Source: an uncultured Dialister sp. (GTDB taxonomy: Bacteria; Bacillota; Negativicutes; Veillonellales; Dialisteraceae). From it: 14,238 nt of DNA. Shown here piece after piece: positions 1 to 7,034 of the stretch (position 1 is its first letter; each line of letters starts with the position of its first letter). A program made the translations under genes and the position numbers. Under the pieces are notes generated by a model. The model was not told the DNA's origin. It worked only from the letters and a program-made list of their open reading frames with translations, and ran no database searches. The stretch is taken from NCBI RefSeq assembly GCF_900765565.1, contig NZ_CAAFRZ010000112.1, positions 1 to 14,238 on the forward strand, in the 5' to 3' direction.

Positions 1-150
1 GCTTCTAGCTGTTAGCTGCTAGGAAAGCTGGCCCGCCTGCGGCGCTTCCTACCTGTTTCCATCAGTCATTCGTGCCGTAGGCTGTTGATTTTTCCTAGAA
101 GCCAGGAGCTAGCAGCTAGAAGCTCCGCACGAATGACTCTACCCATCAGC
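1..150. repeat. Palindromic interspersed repeat, copy 1 (left end cut by the window edge)
   Basis: Bases 1-120 match 14119-14238 at 117 of 120 positions, same orientation; the three differences (20, 90, 103) are transitions. The copy has arms of 7-base units: CTTCTAG, CTGTTAG, CTGCTAG at 2-22, and on the other strand four such units at 95-122. The outer right end (121-150) reads, in reverse complement, almost like the outer left end of the other copy (14085-14114), so the full element is a long imperfect palindrome. The sequence AGTCATTCGTGC occurs in the centre (64-75) and inverted near the right end (127-138). There is no coding potential. It could be a MITE-like or REP-like element; I do not recognise the family. 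Confidence 0.85.
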
Positions 151-210
151 GTTGCCCTAACAACTCGACAAACTGAAATATCGCAGGCTTCTTTACACTG
201 CGCCAATCTA
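151..210. other. Short spacer with no recognised feature
   Basis: These 60 bases between the repeat and the operon terminator show no gene, promoter or repeat that I can support. Confidence 0.5.
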
Positions 211-241
211 AAACCGCGGAGGATATGCACTCCGCGGTTTT
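211..241 (-). terminator. Rho-independent terminator of the LPS operon, probably bidirectional
   Basis: A perfect 11-base inverted repeat (AAACCGCGGAG at 211-221 and its complement at 230-240) encloses an 8-base loop. On the minus strand it begins 4 bases after the TAA stop of the permease gene, and the stem is followed by a short T run (TTTTA). On the plus strand the stem is followed by TTAATTTATTT, so it could also stop transcripts coming from the left. It marks the 3' end of the 14-gene run. Confidence 0.88.
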
Positions 242-244
242 AAT

Positions 245-1330
245 TTATTTATCTACTTTTCTAATCAGAATACATCCGGTAACGAAAGCGATGATATTCG
301 GCAGCCACACCGCCAGTATCGCCGGCATGACGTGGCCCTTTCCCAGGGCTTCAAGGAACGTCATGATGGCATAGTAGAGGAAAATGATGACCACCGACAG
401 GCCAAAGCCGATAGAGGAAGAGGATCTCTGTTTCTGCACTCCCAGGGGAGCCCCCACGATGGCAAATACAAAACTGGCCATAGGCAGGGAGAACCGCCGG
501 TGCACTTCCATCATAATAGGCGTTATGTCCGCATGGGCTGCGGCATAGGCCTTCTTCGTCAGGAGCAGTTCCCGAATCGTCATTTCATCGTAATTCTTCT
601 TTTCCTTCGGAATATCTTCCGGTGACTGGGCATAGGGGATTTCCTGCCGCTCGAAATGCATCATCCGGTCCACGCCGTCTCCGGTGAGGTCATAGATGAC
701 GCCATCCGTCATAACCCATACGCCGTTCTGCCAGATAGCCTTCGGTGCATTTTCTACCCGGGTCACTTCTTCATTCTGGAACTCCTGGACCGTAATATTT
801 TCCAGTTCTTTGGTTTCCGGGTTGTACCGCCTTGCGTAAAGGAGATGGAGAATCTTCCCGTTCTGTACATCCCGCACCACCACGTGGTCCGTGACGCCGG
901 GGTTGAAGTTTTTCTTGATTTCCGTATTCAATACGTATTCATATTCCCTGTTTGTCCAGGGCACCACGTATTCATTGAATGCCACCGCGCAGAGGCTGAT
1001 GATAAGGGAAAGGATAAAGACCGGCGTCGCCAACCGGAGGAAACTCTGGCCAGAGGAACGCATGACGATGAGTTCGCTGGAGCCGGAAAGCCTTGAAAAG
1101 CACATGAGCGCTCCCAGGAGCACCGCCATGGGGAACGTATAAACCACGATACGAGGCAGTGCCAGCACAAATATTTTCAGGGCTGACACCGGAGAAGCGC
1201 CGTATTTCGTTACGTAACTTGCAATTTTAAGCAGTGTATCGGCTCCAAGAAATATGGCCGTAAAGGCAGCAACGCCAAATAAGAAAGGGCCCAGGAATTC
1301 TTTTAATGTATATTTATCAAGAAGTCGCAT
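245..1330 (-). CDS. lptFG: LPS export ABC transporter permease, LptF/LptG (YjgP/YjgQ) family
   Basis: Inner-membrane permease of the Lpt machine; family members work with LptB to extract LPS from the inner membrane and pass it to LptC and LptA. The 361 residues match the usual length. Hydrophobic segments lie near residues 14-35, 55-77 and 100-121, then a soluble region of about 140-245 (the periplasmic beta-jellyroll of this family), then three more segments near 280-297, 308-328 and 336-356. The MEVHRRFSLP stretch at 274-283 is typical. ATG start with a G-rich Shine-Dalgarno 7-10 bases upstream; 30-base gap after lptB; last gene before the terminator. E. coli uses an LptF-LptG pair but only one permease is present here, so I cannot say which it is. 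It may act as a homodimer or with a partner encoded elsewhere. Confidence 0.93.
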   Translation of the reverse strand: MRLLDKYTLKEFLGPFLFGVAAFTAIFLGADTLLKIASYVTKYGASPVSALKIFVLALPRIVVYTFPMAVLLGALMCFSRLSGSSELIVMRSSGQSFLRLATPVFILSLIISLCAVAFNEYVVPWTNREYEYVLNTEIKKNFNPGVTDHVVVRDVQNGKILHLLYARRYNPETKELENITVQEFQNEEVTRVENAPKAIWQNGVWVMTDGVIYDLTGDGVDRMMHFERQEIPYAQSPEDIPKEKKNYDEMTIRELLLTKKAYAAAHADITPIMMEVHRRFSLPMASFVFAIVGAPLGVQKQRSSSSIGFGLSVVIIFLYYAIMTFLEALGKGHVMPAILAVWLPNIIAFVTGCILIRKVDK

Positions 1331-1360
1331 CAGAATTCCCCTCCCCTGCTTTCATATGAT

Positions 1361-2083
1361 TCATAAACTGAAATTTTCTCCTAAATAGAACTTCTTAGCC
1401 ACCGGATTCACGGCGATTTCATTGGCATTGCCGGACAGGAGGATTTTCCCTTCTGACAGGATATAGGCCTTATCTACAATACGAAGGGTTTCTCTTACAT
1501 TGTGGTCCGTAATCAGGATGCCAATGCCCCTCGTCTTCAGGTGCAGCACCACGCTCTGGATATCTTCCACCGCCAGCGGATCTACGCCGGCAAAGGGTTC
1601 ATCCAGAAGGATAAAAGAAGGGTCCAGTGTCAAGGAACGGGCAATTTCTACACGCCGCCGCTCGCCGCCGGAGAGGGCATCACCCCGGGTATCGCGGACG
1701 TGGCTGATATGGAATTCCTCCAGCAGGGCCTCCGCCTTCTGCGTTCTTTCTTCAGAAGACAAATCCTTCCGTGTTTCCAGAAGAGACATCAGGTTCTCCC
1801 ATACCGTCATTTTCCGGAAAACCGAAGCTTCCTGGGGCAGGTACCCAATGCCGAACTGGTGCCGCTTATAAATGGGCATTCCCACAAGAGACGTACCATC
1901 CACTGTCACATCCCCTTCATCAGGCTGGATAATCCCGACAATCATGTAGAAGGTTGTAGTCTTTCCGGCGCCATTGGGGCCAAGGAGGCCTACGATGGTC
2001 CCCTGTTCCACTTCCACATTTACGTGGTCCACTACGGTTCTTGCTCCGTATCGTTTAATGAGATTATGCGTTTCTATCTTCAT
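1361..2083 (-). CDS. lptB: LPS export ABC transporter ATP-binding protein LptB
   Basis: Cytoplasmic ATPase that powers LPS extraction by the Lpt complex. The 240 residues hold every expected ABC motif: Walker A GPNGAGKT (35-42), Q-loop [14 protein letters not shown] (81-94) in the form characteristic of LptB, signature LSGGERRR (137-144), Walker B FILLDEP (157-163) and switch histidine in ITDHN (191-195). The length is that of a lone nucleotide-binding subunit, so it needs a separate permease, which is the next gene. ATG start overlaps the lptA stop by 4 bases (ATGA) with an AAGGA site 5 bases upstream, so translation of lptA and lptB is probably coupled. Identification is secure from motifs and context. 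Confidence 0.97.
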   Translation of the reverse strand: MKIETHNLIKRYGARTVVDHVNVEVEQGTIVGLLGPNGAGKTTTFYMIVGIIQPDEGDVTVDGTSLVGMPIYKRHQFGIGYLPQEASVFRKMTVWENLMSLLETRKDLSSEERTQKAEALLEEFHISHVRDTRGDALSGGERRRVEIARSLTLDPSFILLDEPFAGVDPLAVEDIQSVVLHLKTRGIGILITDHNVRETLRIVDKAYILSEGKILLSGNANEIAVNPVAKKFYLGENFSL

Positions 2084-2928
2084 TTGCTGTCCTTAATTTC
2101 CAGCGGGCTTCCCGCTTCTTCCGGCCGTCCGGCTATGGGCGTCGCTGCTGTGACCGGTCCCTGGGGCGCTGTGCTGCCGCCTCCGGAAGAGGAGCTTCCG
2201 CTGTCACTTCCGGTGCTGCCGGTATTTGTAATCACAATGGTGCTTCGTCCTGTGGTTTCCACGACCTTATCTTCATCCCGGAGCACCAGTTCCGGTCCAT
2301 TGAAGGAGTTTCCGTTCTGGTTGACCCAGGCATTTCCGGTAAGCACCAGTTTCCCATCTGTGCCGTTAGCTCCGGTTCTCGTATAGACGGCCTGATCCCC
2401 ATAGCCCACAGCATTGTGAAGGCTGCTGGAAAGATTTACACCGCCGGTAGCTACCACTTTGACCTGCTTCATGTTTCCTTCAATGTGCGGTGCCTGCAGG
2501 ATGCCGTCCGGGGATTCCAGATATCCGTTTCCTTCAATCTTGCCGAAGCCTGTATCCGGATTGTACATGACATCGTCCCCCTTCAGGGTTCTCTTTTCCA
2601 GTTCGTCATGGAAATTGACGCTGCCTATGCCCCGGGCAGTCTTGTCCTGGTAGAGATACATCTTATCCGCATAGAGGGTAGTCTGGTCTTTTACGTAGTG
2701 GACTCCACCTTCCAGAAAGGCGCTCCGGTCTTCAAAATGGTATTCCCCATTGCTTCCGGTAATGGTTGCCCCCTGGTTGGCATGAATTACCACATCCCCC
2801 TTAGCGGTGACCACCTTTGTATTTCCATCATAGGTCAATACATCCGCTGTAATATCATCGGCCATTGCCGCCCCCTGCACGCCAAGAGCGATGGCCAAAA
2901 CCGCCAGTGCCGTATAGAAAGTTCTCAC
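2080..2928 (-). CDS. lptA: LptA-like periplasmic LPS-transport protein (OstA domain) with Ser/Gly-rich tail
   Basis: Likely the periplasmic bridge that carries LPS from LptC toward the outer membrane. A signal peptide is visible at residues 1-23 (hydrophobic core, AMA before DD). Residues about 24-230 are rich in short beta-strand patterns typical of OstA/LptA, such as [21 protein letters not shown] and later repeats of the same theme. At 282 residues it is much longer than E. coli LptA (185). Part of the excess is a low-complexity Ser/Gly/Thr/Pro tail from about 235 to the end. GTG start overlapping the lptC stop by 4 bases (GTGA), with GGAGG 7 bases upstream. The tail is in frame up to a stop that overlaps lptB, so it is not an obvious frameshift product. 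Family assignment rests on domain pattern and position between lptC and lptB. Confidence 0.9.
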   Translation of the reverse strand: MRTFYTALAVLAIALGVQGAAMADDITADVLTYDGNTKVVTAKGDVVIHANQGATITGSNGEYHFEDRSAFLEGGVHYVKDQTTLYADKMYLYQDKTARGIGSVNFHDELEKRTLKGDDVMYNPDTGFGKIEGNGYLESPDGILQAPHIEGNMKQVKVVATGGVNLSSSLHNAVGYGDQAVYTRTGANGTDGKLVLTGNAWVNQNGNSFNGPELVLRDEDKVVETTGRSTIVITNTGSTGSDSGSSSSGGGSTAPQGPVTAATPIAGRPEEAGSPLEIKDSK

Positions 2929-3470
2929 TGTGCATCCTCCTTGTCTGTCAGCTTAGCATGACCTTTGGCCGTAATTTTCTTCAGTACCCGGTCTGCATCA
3001 AATGTATCCGCTGTCAATACTTTACCATCCTTCTTCACCACAAACGCCTTATCTGTGGAAAGGATTTCCTTGTTGCCATCGTAAGTCAGGTTTTCTGCAT
3101 AGAGTTCTTCCCCATCTTTGGAATTACCCTGTACATTGCCTTCAATATAAACCGTTTTTGTCTTTCGGTCAATGCGGCCTTTATCGGCAGTCAGGTGGAG
3201 ATCGTCCTCATCCTTCATGAAGTCCCCTTCGACCCCTTCCATGTCCACATGGTTCTGGTCCTTGCTGATTGTCACATGTTTAGCCTTGAACCGCCATGTA
3301 ATCTTTCCGTCTTTGGTTTCCTTCATGTCAATATTATTGAACTCCATGGAAGAAGTGGATGAAGAGGCGGCATTCATATTTTTACTGTCATCTTTAAAGA
3401 GGAAATAGATACCGACTCCAATAGCCAGAATCAGCACAACCGCTAATATCAGGTTCCGGTTCTTTTTCAT
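2925..3470 (-). CDS. lptC: LPS export periplasmic protein LptC
   Basis: Bitopic inner-membrane protein that receives LPS from the LptB/permease complex and hands it to LptA. Of 181 residues, 6-25 form one hydrophobic anchor after a basic start (MKKNRN). The rest is a periplasmic beta-rich domain with the LptC pattern of alternating short strands, for example MKETKDGKITWRFKAKHVTI (49-68) and LHLTADKGRI (91-100). The length is close to E. coli LptC (191). ATG start overlaps the stop of the acyltransferase gene by 4 bases (ATGA) and has GGAGG 6 bases upstream. LptC diverges quickly in sequence, so the call leans on the anchor, the strand pattern and the lptC-lptA-lptB order. Confidence 0.9.
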   Translation of the reverse strand: MKKNRNLILAVVLILAIGVGIYFLFKDDSKNMNAASSSTSSMEFNNIDMKETKDGKITWRFKAKHVTISKDQNHVDMEGVEGDFMKDEDDLHLTADKGRIDRKTKTVYIEGNVQGNSKDGEELYAENLTYDGNKEILSTDKAFVVKKDGKVLTADTFDADRVLKKITAKGHAKLTDKEDAQ

Positions 3471-4453
3471 TCCTTTCCTCCTTTGGTTTCATTCCAGTTC
3501 TCGTCCATGCCCGATGCAAAGCGCTTCTTTTCTTCCGGACTCAGTGCGTTATACATTTTTATCTTTCCCGGCCTTGTCCAGAACAGGTGCTGGAACCAGA
3601 GCCAGTCTGCCGGATGGGCCTTAATGAAATCTTCCATTATCGTGGCCATTTTTTGGGAATTACGCAGGAGATCCTTATCCTTATCTCCCGTATTCTCGTA
3701 GTAAAAATGTTTCCCCACGCAGATGGTATGACCCCGTCCTCCTTCATTGCGGATAATAAAGATAGGAACTATGGGCGCCTTGAATTTCTTTGCGAACACC
3801 GCCGGTCCCTGGGGAAAGGAAAATACCCGGTTCATAAACAGTACCGGCACCCCAACCTTGTTTCCATCCTTATCGGAAAGGAAACCAAGAATATGGTTTT
3901 TCTTCATGGAACGGGCTGCCGCTATCATTTCATAGCCACCGGTGCCGGTAAGGTAAATGTGCTGTCCTGCCATGGCCCGGTAGGAATTGATCATTTTCAT
4001 GAGCACATCATCAGACTGCTTCTTCCCGATGGCAGAAGTATCGTAGCCGTGGAGGGCAAGGCCGGCGCCCAGCCATTCCCAATTCCCCATATGAGCAGTA
4101 AGACCGACAATTCCCTTTCCTTCCGCATAGGCCGCCTCCAGGTATTCCGGGTGGTCAATTTTCACATAATCATTGATATGGTCTTTTTCCCGGCACAGCC
4201 TTGGCATATAGAGCATTTCCATGGCCGACATGCCTATATTCTCATATACCTTCTGCAGCAGGGCCTCCGCTTCCGGACGGGAGACGGAGAGTCCTATCAT
4301 TATCTGCCGGATTCCACGGTTTTTCTGTTTGGCTATGCGGTTCATGATGAGGGGGCCCAGTGTCCGCCCTATGGACAGGATATGGTCATAGGACATGGAG
4401 CAGAGCAGGCTGCTGATGCCTTTCAATATCCCGTAACGTACCTTGAATAACAT
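3467..4453 (-). CDS. lpxL: Lipid A late acyltransferase, LpxL/LpxM (HtrB/MsbB) family
   Basis: Inner-membrane enzyme expected to transfer a fatty acyl chain onto a primary acyl group of Kdo-lipid A (or its precursor). The 328 residues match the family. The catalytic HX4E motif is HMGNWE at 121-126, and the SDKDG segment (193-197) and the VFSFPQGPAVFA region (210-221) follow in the usual order. PADWLWFQHLFWTRP (281-295) is the typical C-terminal signature. ATG start with only a weak purine-rich site upstream. A 133-base gap separates it from kdsC, while it overlaps lptC by 4 bases, so it groups with the Lpt block. It is the only late acyltransferase here. Whether it is functionally LpxL, LpxM or another member cannot be told from sequence, so the symbol is provisional. 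Confidence 0.88.
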   Translation of the reverse strand: MLFKVRYGILKGISSLLCSMSYDHILSIGRTLGPLIMNRIAKQKNRGIRQIMIGLSVSRPEAEALLQKVYENIGMSAMEMLYMPRLCREKDHINDYVKIDHPEYLEAAYAEGKGIVGLTAHMGNWEWLGAGLALHGYDTSAIGKKQSDDVLMKMINSYRAMAGQHIYLTGTGGYEMIAAARSMKKNHILGFLSDKDGNKVGVPVLFMNRVFSFPQGPAVFAKKFKAPIVPIFIIRNEGGRGHTICVGKHFYYENTGDKDKDLLRNSQKMATIMEDFIKAHPADWLWFQHLFWTRPGKIKMYNALSPEEKKRFASGMDENWNETKGGKE

Positions 4454-4586
4454 GGCTTTCTCTTCTTTCCGGTATGATAATTACTGCGCCTGGCTTTCAT
4501 CAGCAGGACTTCATGAAAGCACAAATCAAATAAAAAAATGAAAAATGAAAGGAAATCAACCATTCACGGAAGCACTGCCGCCAATA
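4454..4586. other. Intergenic gap kdsC to acyltransferase, with inverted repeat
   Basis: This 133-base AT-rich gap has an 8-base inverted repeat (GCTTTCAT at 4493-4500, ATGAAAGC at 4513-4520) with a 12-base loop. On the minus strand a T-rich stretch lies before the hairpin, not after it, so it is not a standard terminator. A weak promoter could lie in the T-rich part (TTGATT, 18 bases, TTTTAT), but the match is poor. It may hold an internal promoter or an RNA processing site; I cannot decide. Confidence 0.35.
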
Positions 4587-5114
4587 TCACTGGTTCGCCG
4601 GCTTTCCCTTGTAGGAATTGACCGCTTTTTTCCAGCAGTGCTGGGACTTCAGGATGGTTTCTATGAAATCCCGGGCAGCCCCTCTTCCTCCGGGTAAGGC
4701 AGATATGAAATCAGCTGCCTTCCGAACTTCCCAGGCCCCATCAGCGGGCGTTCCGGAGAACCCCACCTTCTTCAAAAGCGGGAGATCATTCAAGTCATCC
4801 CCCATATAGGCTGCTTCTTTCCATATGAGCCCATGGCTTTCCAGTATGCTTTCCATTGCTTCTACCTTATTGGAAACGGCCATAAGGATAAAGTCCACCT
4901 GCAGCTCTTTTCCCCTGTTTTCCACAAGCTTCGATTTCCTGCCGGTGATGAACCCCGTCACATATCCCATGCGGTGGGCCAGGGAAATTCCCAGCCCGTC
5001 CCGGGCATGGAACAGCTTCAATGCTTCGCCGTCAAGCCCCATCACAAGGGTGCCATCGGTCAGCGTACCATCCACATCAAAGGCTATAAGCTTTACGGTA
5101 CCTGCATTTCCCAT
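4587..5114 (-). CDS. kdsC: 3-deoxy-D-manno-octulosonate 8-phosphate phosphatase KdsC
   Basis: HAD-superfamily phosphatase that converts Kdo 8-phosphate to Kdo in the cytoplasm. The 175 residues match the short, cap-less KdsC type, which acts as a tetramer. Motif I is DVDGTLTDG (13-21, nucleophile D13 and acid/base D15). Motif II is TGRKS (57-61), the motif III lysine is probably K83 in SNK, and motif IV is GDDLNDLPLL (105-114). HARDGLG (36-42) is characteristic of KdsC. I chose the ATG at 5114, which overlaps the kdsD stop by one base (TGATG) and lies 7 bases after AGGGGG; a GTG one codon upstream is also possible. Next to kdsD, it completes the Kdo pathway. Confidence 0.95.
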   Translation of the reverse strand: MGNAGTVKLIAFDVDGTLTDGTLVMGLDGEALKLFHARDGLGISLAHRMGYVTGFITGRKSKLVENRGKELQVDFILMAVSNKVEAMESILESHGLIWKEAAYMGDDLNDLPLLKKVGFSGTPADGAWEVRKAADFISALPGGRGAARDFIETILKSQHCWKKAVNSYKGKPANQ

Positions 5115-6085
5115 CACACAACCCCCTGACGCAGGAGGTCGGTGATATGAATCATGCCGATGGCCCTGCCCGTTTCATCGGTCACTGGAAGGACAGTAAT
5201 GGGATGGGGCTTATGCTGCTCCATGATATGGAGCCCCTCGGCTGCCAGTCTTTCCCTGTGAATCACTTGGGGATGGAGCGTCATCACATCTTTAACAGGG
5301 CGGGACAGGAAATCCATGCCCCCTTCCAGACCCCGGCGGACATCGCCATCGGTCATCAGACCTTTGAGAACTCCTGCATCGTCCACCACAGAAACAGCGC
5401 CGAGCCCTTTATCTGTCATAACGAAAAGGGCATCTTTTACCGTAGAAATTTCCGAAATCACCGGATTGTCATCTCCCTTGTGCATCACCATTTCCACAGT
5501 CAGGAGAAGCCTTTTCCCCAAAGAACCGCCGGGATGGAATACGGCAAAGTTATCGGCCGTGAAATGGTGCCGTTCCATCAGGCATACGGCCAATGCATCT
5601 CCCAGCGCCAGGGCGGCAGTGGTGGAACTGGTGGGTGCCAGTCCCAGGCTGTCTGCCTCTTTTTCCACCCCCGCATCCAGTACGGCATCCGCATTCTTTG
5701 CCAGGGTAGATTTTGTATTTCCTACCACCGCCACCAGTTTGGCACCGATCCGTTTCAGGGAAGGAAGAATATTCAGGATTTCCGCAGTTTCGCCACTATT
5801 CGAGTAAGCCACCACCACATCGTCCGCTGTCACCATGCCCAGGTCCCCATGAATGCCTTCAGCAGGATGGAGGAAAAAAGCAGGAGTCCCGGTGCTGGCC
5901 ATGGTGGCCGCCACCTTGCGGGCAATATGGCCGGACTTTCCCATGCCTGTCAGAACCACCCGGCCCTTTGCACTTTCAATGAGTTTCACCGCTTCTTCAA
6001 ACTGGCCATCCAGCTTATCCACCAGAGATAACACCGCCGCCGCTTCGTCTTTCAGTACCCGTGTGGCTGTTTCAATGACTGACAT
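5114..6085 (-). CDS. kdsD: D-arabinose 5-phosphate isomerase KdsD (KpsF/GutQ family)
   Basis: Converts ribulose 5-phosphate to arabinose 5-phosphate, the first dedicated substrate of Kdo synthesis. The 323 residues are near E. coli KdsD (328). An N-terminal SIS domain covers about 36-170, with TGMGKSGH (46-53), SNSGET (95-100) and the SSTTA loop (153-157). FHPGGSLGKRL (183-193) follows, then two CBS domains at about 200-255 and 265-320. The reading frame is open upstream to 6151, but I chose ATG 6085. It follows GGGAGG and starts MSVIETATRVL like the family, whereas the upstream extension crosses a likely promoter. It opens a block after a 103-base gap and overlaps kdsC by one base. Confidence 0.95.
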   Translation of the reverse strand: MSVIETATRVLKDEAAAVLSLVDKLDGQFEEAVKLIESAKGRVVLTGMGKSGHIARKVAATMASTGTPAFFLHPAEGIHGDLGMVTADDVVVAYSNSGETAEILNILPSLKRIGAKLVAVVGNTKSTLAKNADAVLDAGVEKEADSLGLAPTSSTTAALALGDALAVCLMERHHFTADNFAVFHPGGSLGKRLLLTVEMVMHKGDDNPVISEISTVKDALFVMTDKGLGAVSVVDDAGVLKGLMTDGDVRRGLEGGMDFLSRPVKDVMTLHPQVIHRERLAAEGLHIMEQHKPHPITVLPVTDETGRAIGMIHITDLLRQGVV

Positions 6086-6089
6086 AGTG

Positions 6090-6095
6090 CCTCCC
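6090..6095 (-). promoter_or_regulatory. Ribosome-binding site that sets the kdsD start
   Basis: GGGAGG lies 4 bases before the ATG at 6085. It favours that start over the longer open frame reaching 6151. Confidence 0.75.
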
Positions 6096-6142
6096 ATTTC
6101 TACAGAACACAAAAATTCCCTAAAGAACCATATATTATTTCT

Positions 6143-6148
6143 ATTATA
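6143..6148 (-). promoter_or_regulatory. Candidate internal promoter -10 box upstream of kdsD
   Basis: A perfect TATAAT on the minus strand lies in the AT-rich 103-base gap between kdsA and kdsD, about 58 bases before the kdsD start. No convincing -35 box lies 16-18 bases upstream, where the sequence is C-rich, and no TGn extension is present. It could give kdsD and the genes after it separate expression. The position is suggestive; the missing -35 keeps confidence low. Confidence 0.4.
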
Positions 6149-6188
6149 CAATAATTATCCCCTGAGGGGGTGACTTATGAAGGGGCTT

Positions 6189-7034
6189 TTATTTCCCTTT
6201 CACCAGTCCCTGTTCCTTATCCTTTTTCACCACATTATTAATAGCGATGAGATCCTTCAAGAGGTCCTCCAGGGAAGACAGGTAAAGCATATTGGTGGAA
6301 TCGGACAGGCCTTCCGGCGGGTTGTCATGGACTTCCATAAAGAAACCGTCCACTCCCGATGCTGCAGCCGCCCTTGCGAGGTACGGAATAAATTCCCGCT
6401 GTCCCCCGGTGGAGCTGCCCATGCCACCCGGCAGCTGTACGCTGTGGGTGGCATCGAAAATGACAGGGTACCCAAACTGGCGCATAATGGGGAAAGACCG
6501 CATATCCACCACCAGGTTATGGTAACCGAAGGAAGCCCCCCGTTCCGTAACAGCCAGGTTCGGATTACCCGCTTCTTCCATTTTCTCAATCACATTTTTC
6601 ATATCTTCCGGTGCCATGAACTGGCCTTTTTTTACATTCACCGGCTTACCGGTCTTGGCAGCCCCATAGACAAGGTCAGTCTGCCGGCAGAGAAATGCAG
6701 GAATCTGCAGCATATCCAGCACCTTCGCTGCCGGTGCCAGCTGCGTCACATCGTGTACATCAGACAGTACCGGTACCTGGAGTTCTCTCTTGATATCCGC
6801 CAGGATTTCCAGCCCCTTTTCCAGTCCCGGTCCACGGAAAGAATGGAAGGAAGAACGGTTTGCCTTGTCATAGGAAGCCTTGAAAATATACTGCACTCCC
6901 AGCCGTTCACAGATTTTTTTGATTTCCCTGCCGATCATCAGGGTGCGGTCATATCCCTCTATGACACAGGGTCCTGCAATCAGGAACAGCCTGCTCCCAT
7001 CGATGGTCAGATTTCCTACGTGAATTGTTTTCAT
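6189..7034 (-). CDS. kdsA: 3-deoxy-8-phosphooctulonate synthase KdsA, metal-dependent type
   Basis: Condenses phosphoenolpyruvate with arabinose 5-phosphate to give Kdo 8-phosphate. The 281 residues contain AGPCVIEG (20-27), FKASYDKANRSS (51-62), RQTDLVYGAAKTGKPVNVKK (117-136) and FDATHSVQ (193-200). Four residues, C23, H197, E234 and D245, fit the spacing of the metal ligands of Aquifex aeolicus KdsA (C11, H185, E222, D233) with a constant offset of 12. The E. coli enzyme has Asn in place of this Cys and needs no metal, so the sequence predicts a metal-dependent enzyme. ATG start overlaps kdsB by 4 bases (ATGA), with AAGGAA upstream. It is followed by the 103-base gap before kdsD. Confidence 0.97.
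   Translation of the reverse strand: MKTIHVGNLTIDGSRLFLIAGPCVIEGYDRTLMIGREIKKICERLGVQYIFKASYDKANRSSFHSFRGPGLEKGLEILADIKRELQVPVLSDVHDVTQLAPAAKVLDMLQIPAFLCRQTDLVYGAAKTGKPVNVKKGQFMAPEDMKNVIEKMEEAGNPNLAVTERGASFGYHNLVVDMRSFPIMRQFGYPVIFDATHSVQLPGGMGSSTGGQREFIPYLARAAAASGVDGFFMEVHDNPPEGLSDSTNMLYLSSLEDLLKDLIAINNVVKKDKEQGLVKGK

Noticed and set aside
2080..2225. Frameshift creating the Ser/Gly-rich end of LptA
   Set aside because: The frame ends in a TGA that overlaps the lptB start in the same ATGA form seen at other junctions, which suggests a native end.
1502..2386. 294-codon plus-strand open frame opposite lptB and lptA
   Set aside because: Antisense to lptB and lptA, whose motifs are complete; no independent evidence of coding.
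4493..4520. Inverted repeat after kdsC as a terminator
   Set aside because: On the minus strand the T-rich stretch comes before the stem, not after it, and the loop is long for an intrinsic terminator.
6159..6169. CCCC/GGGG palindrome after kdsA as a terminator
   Set aside because: The stem is only 4 bases and no T run follows on the minus strand.
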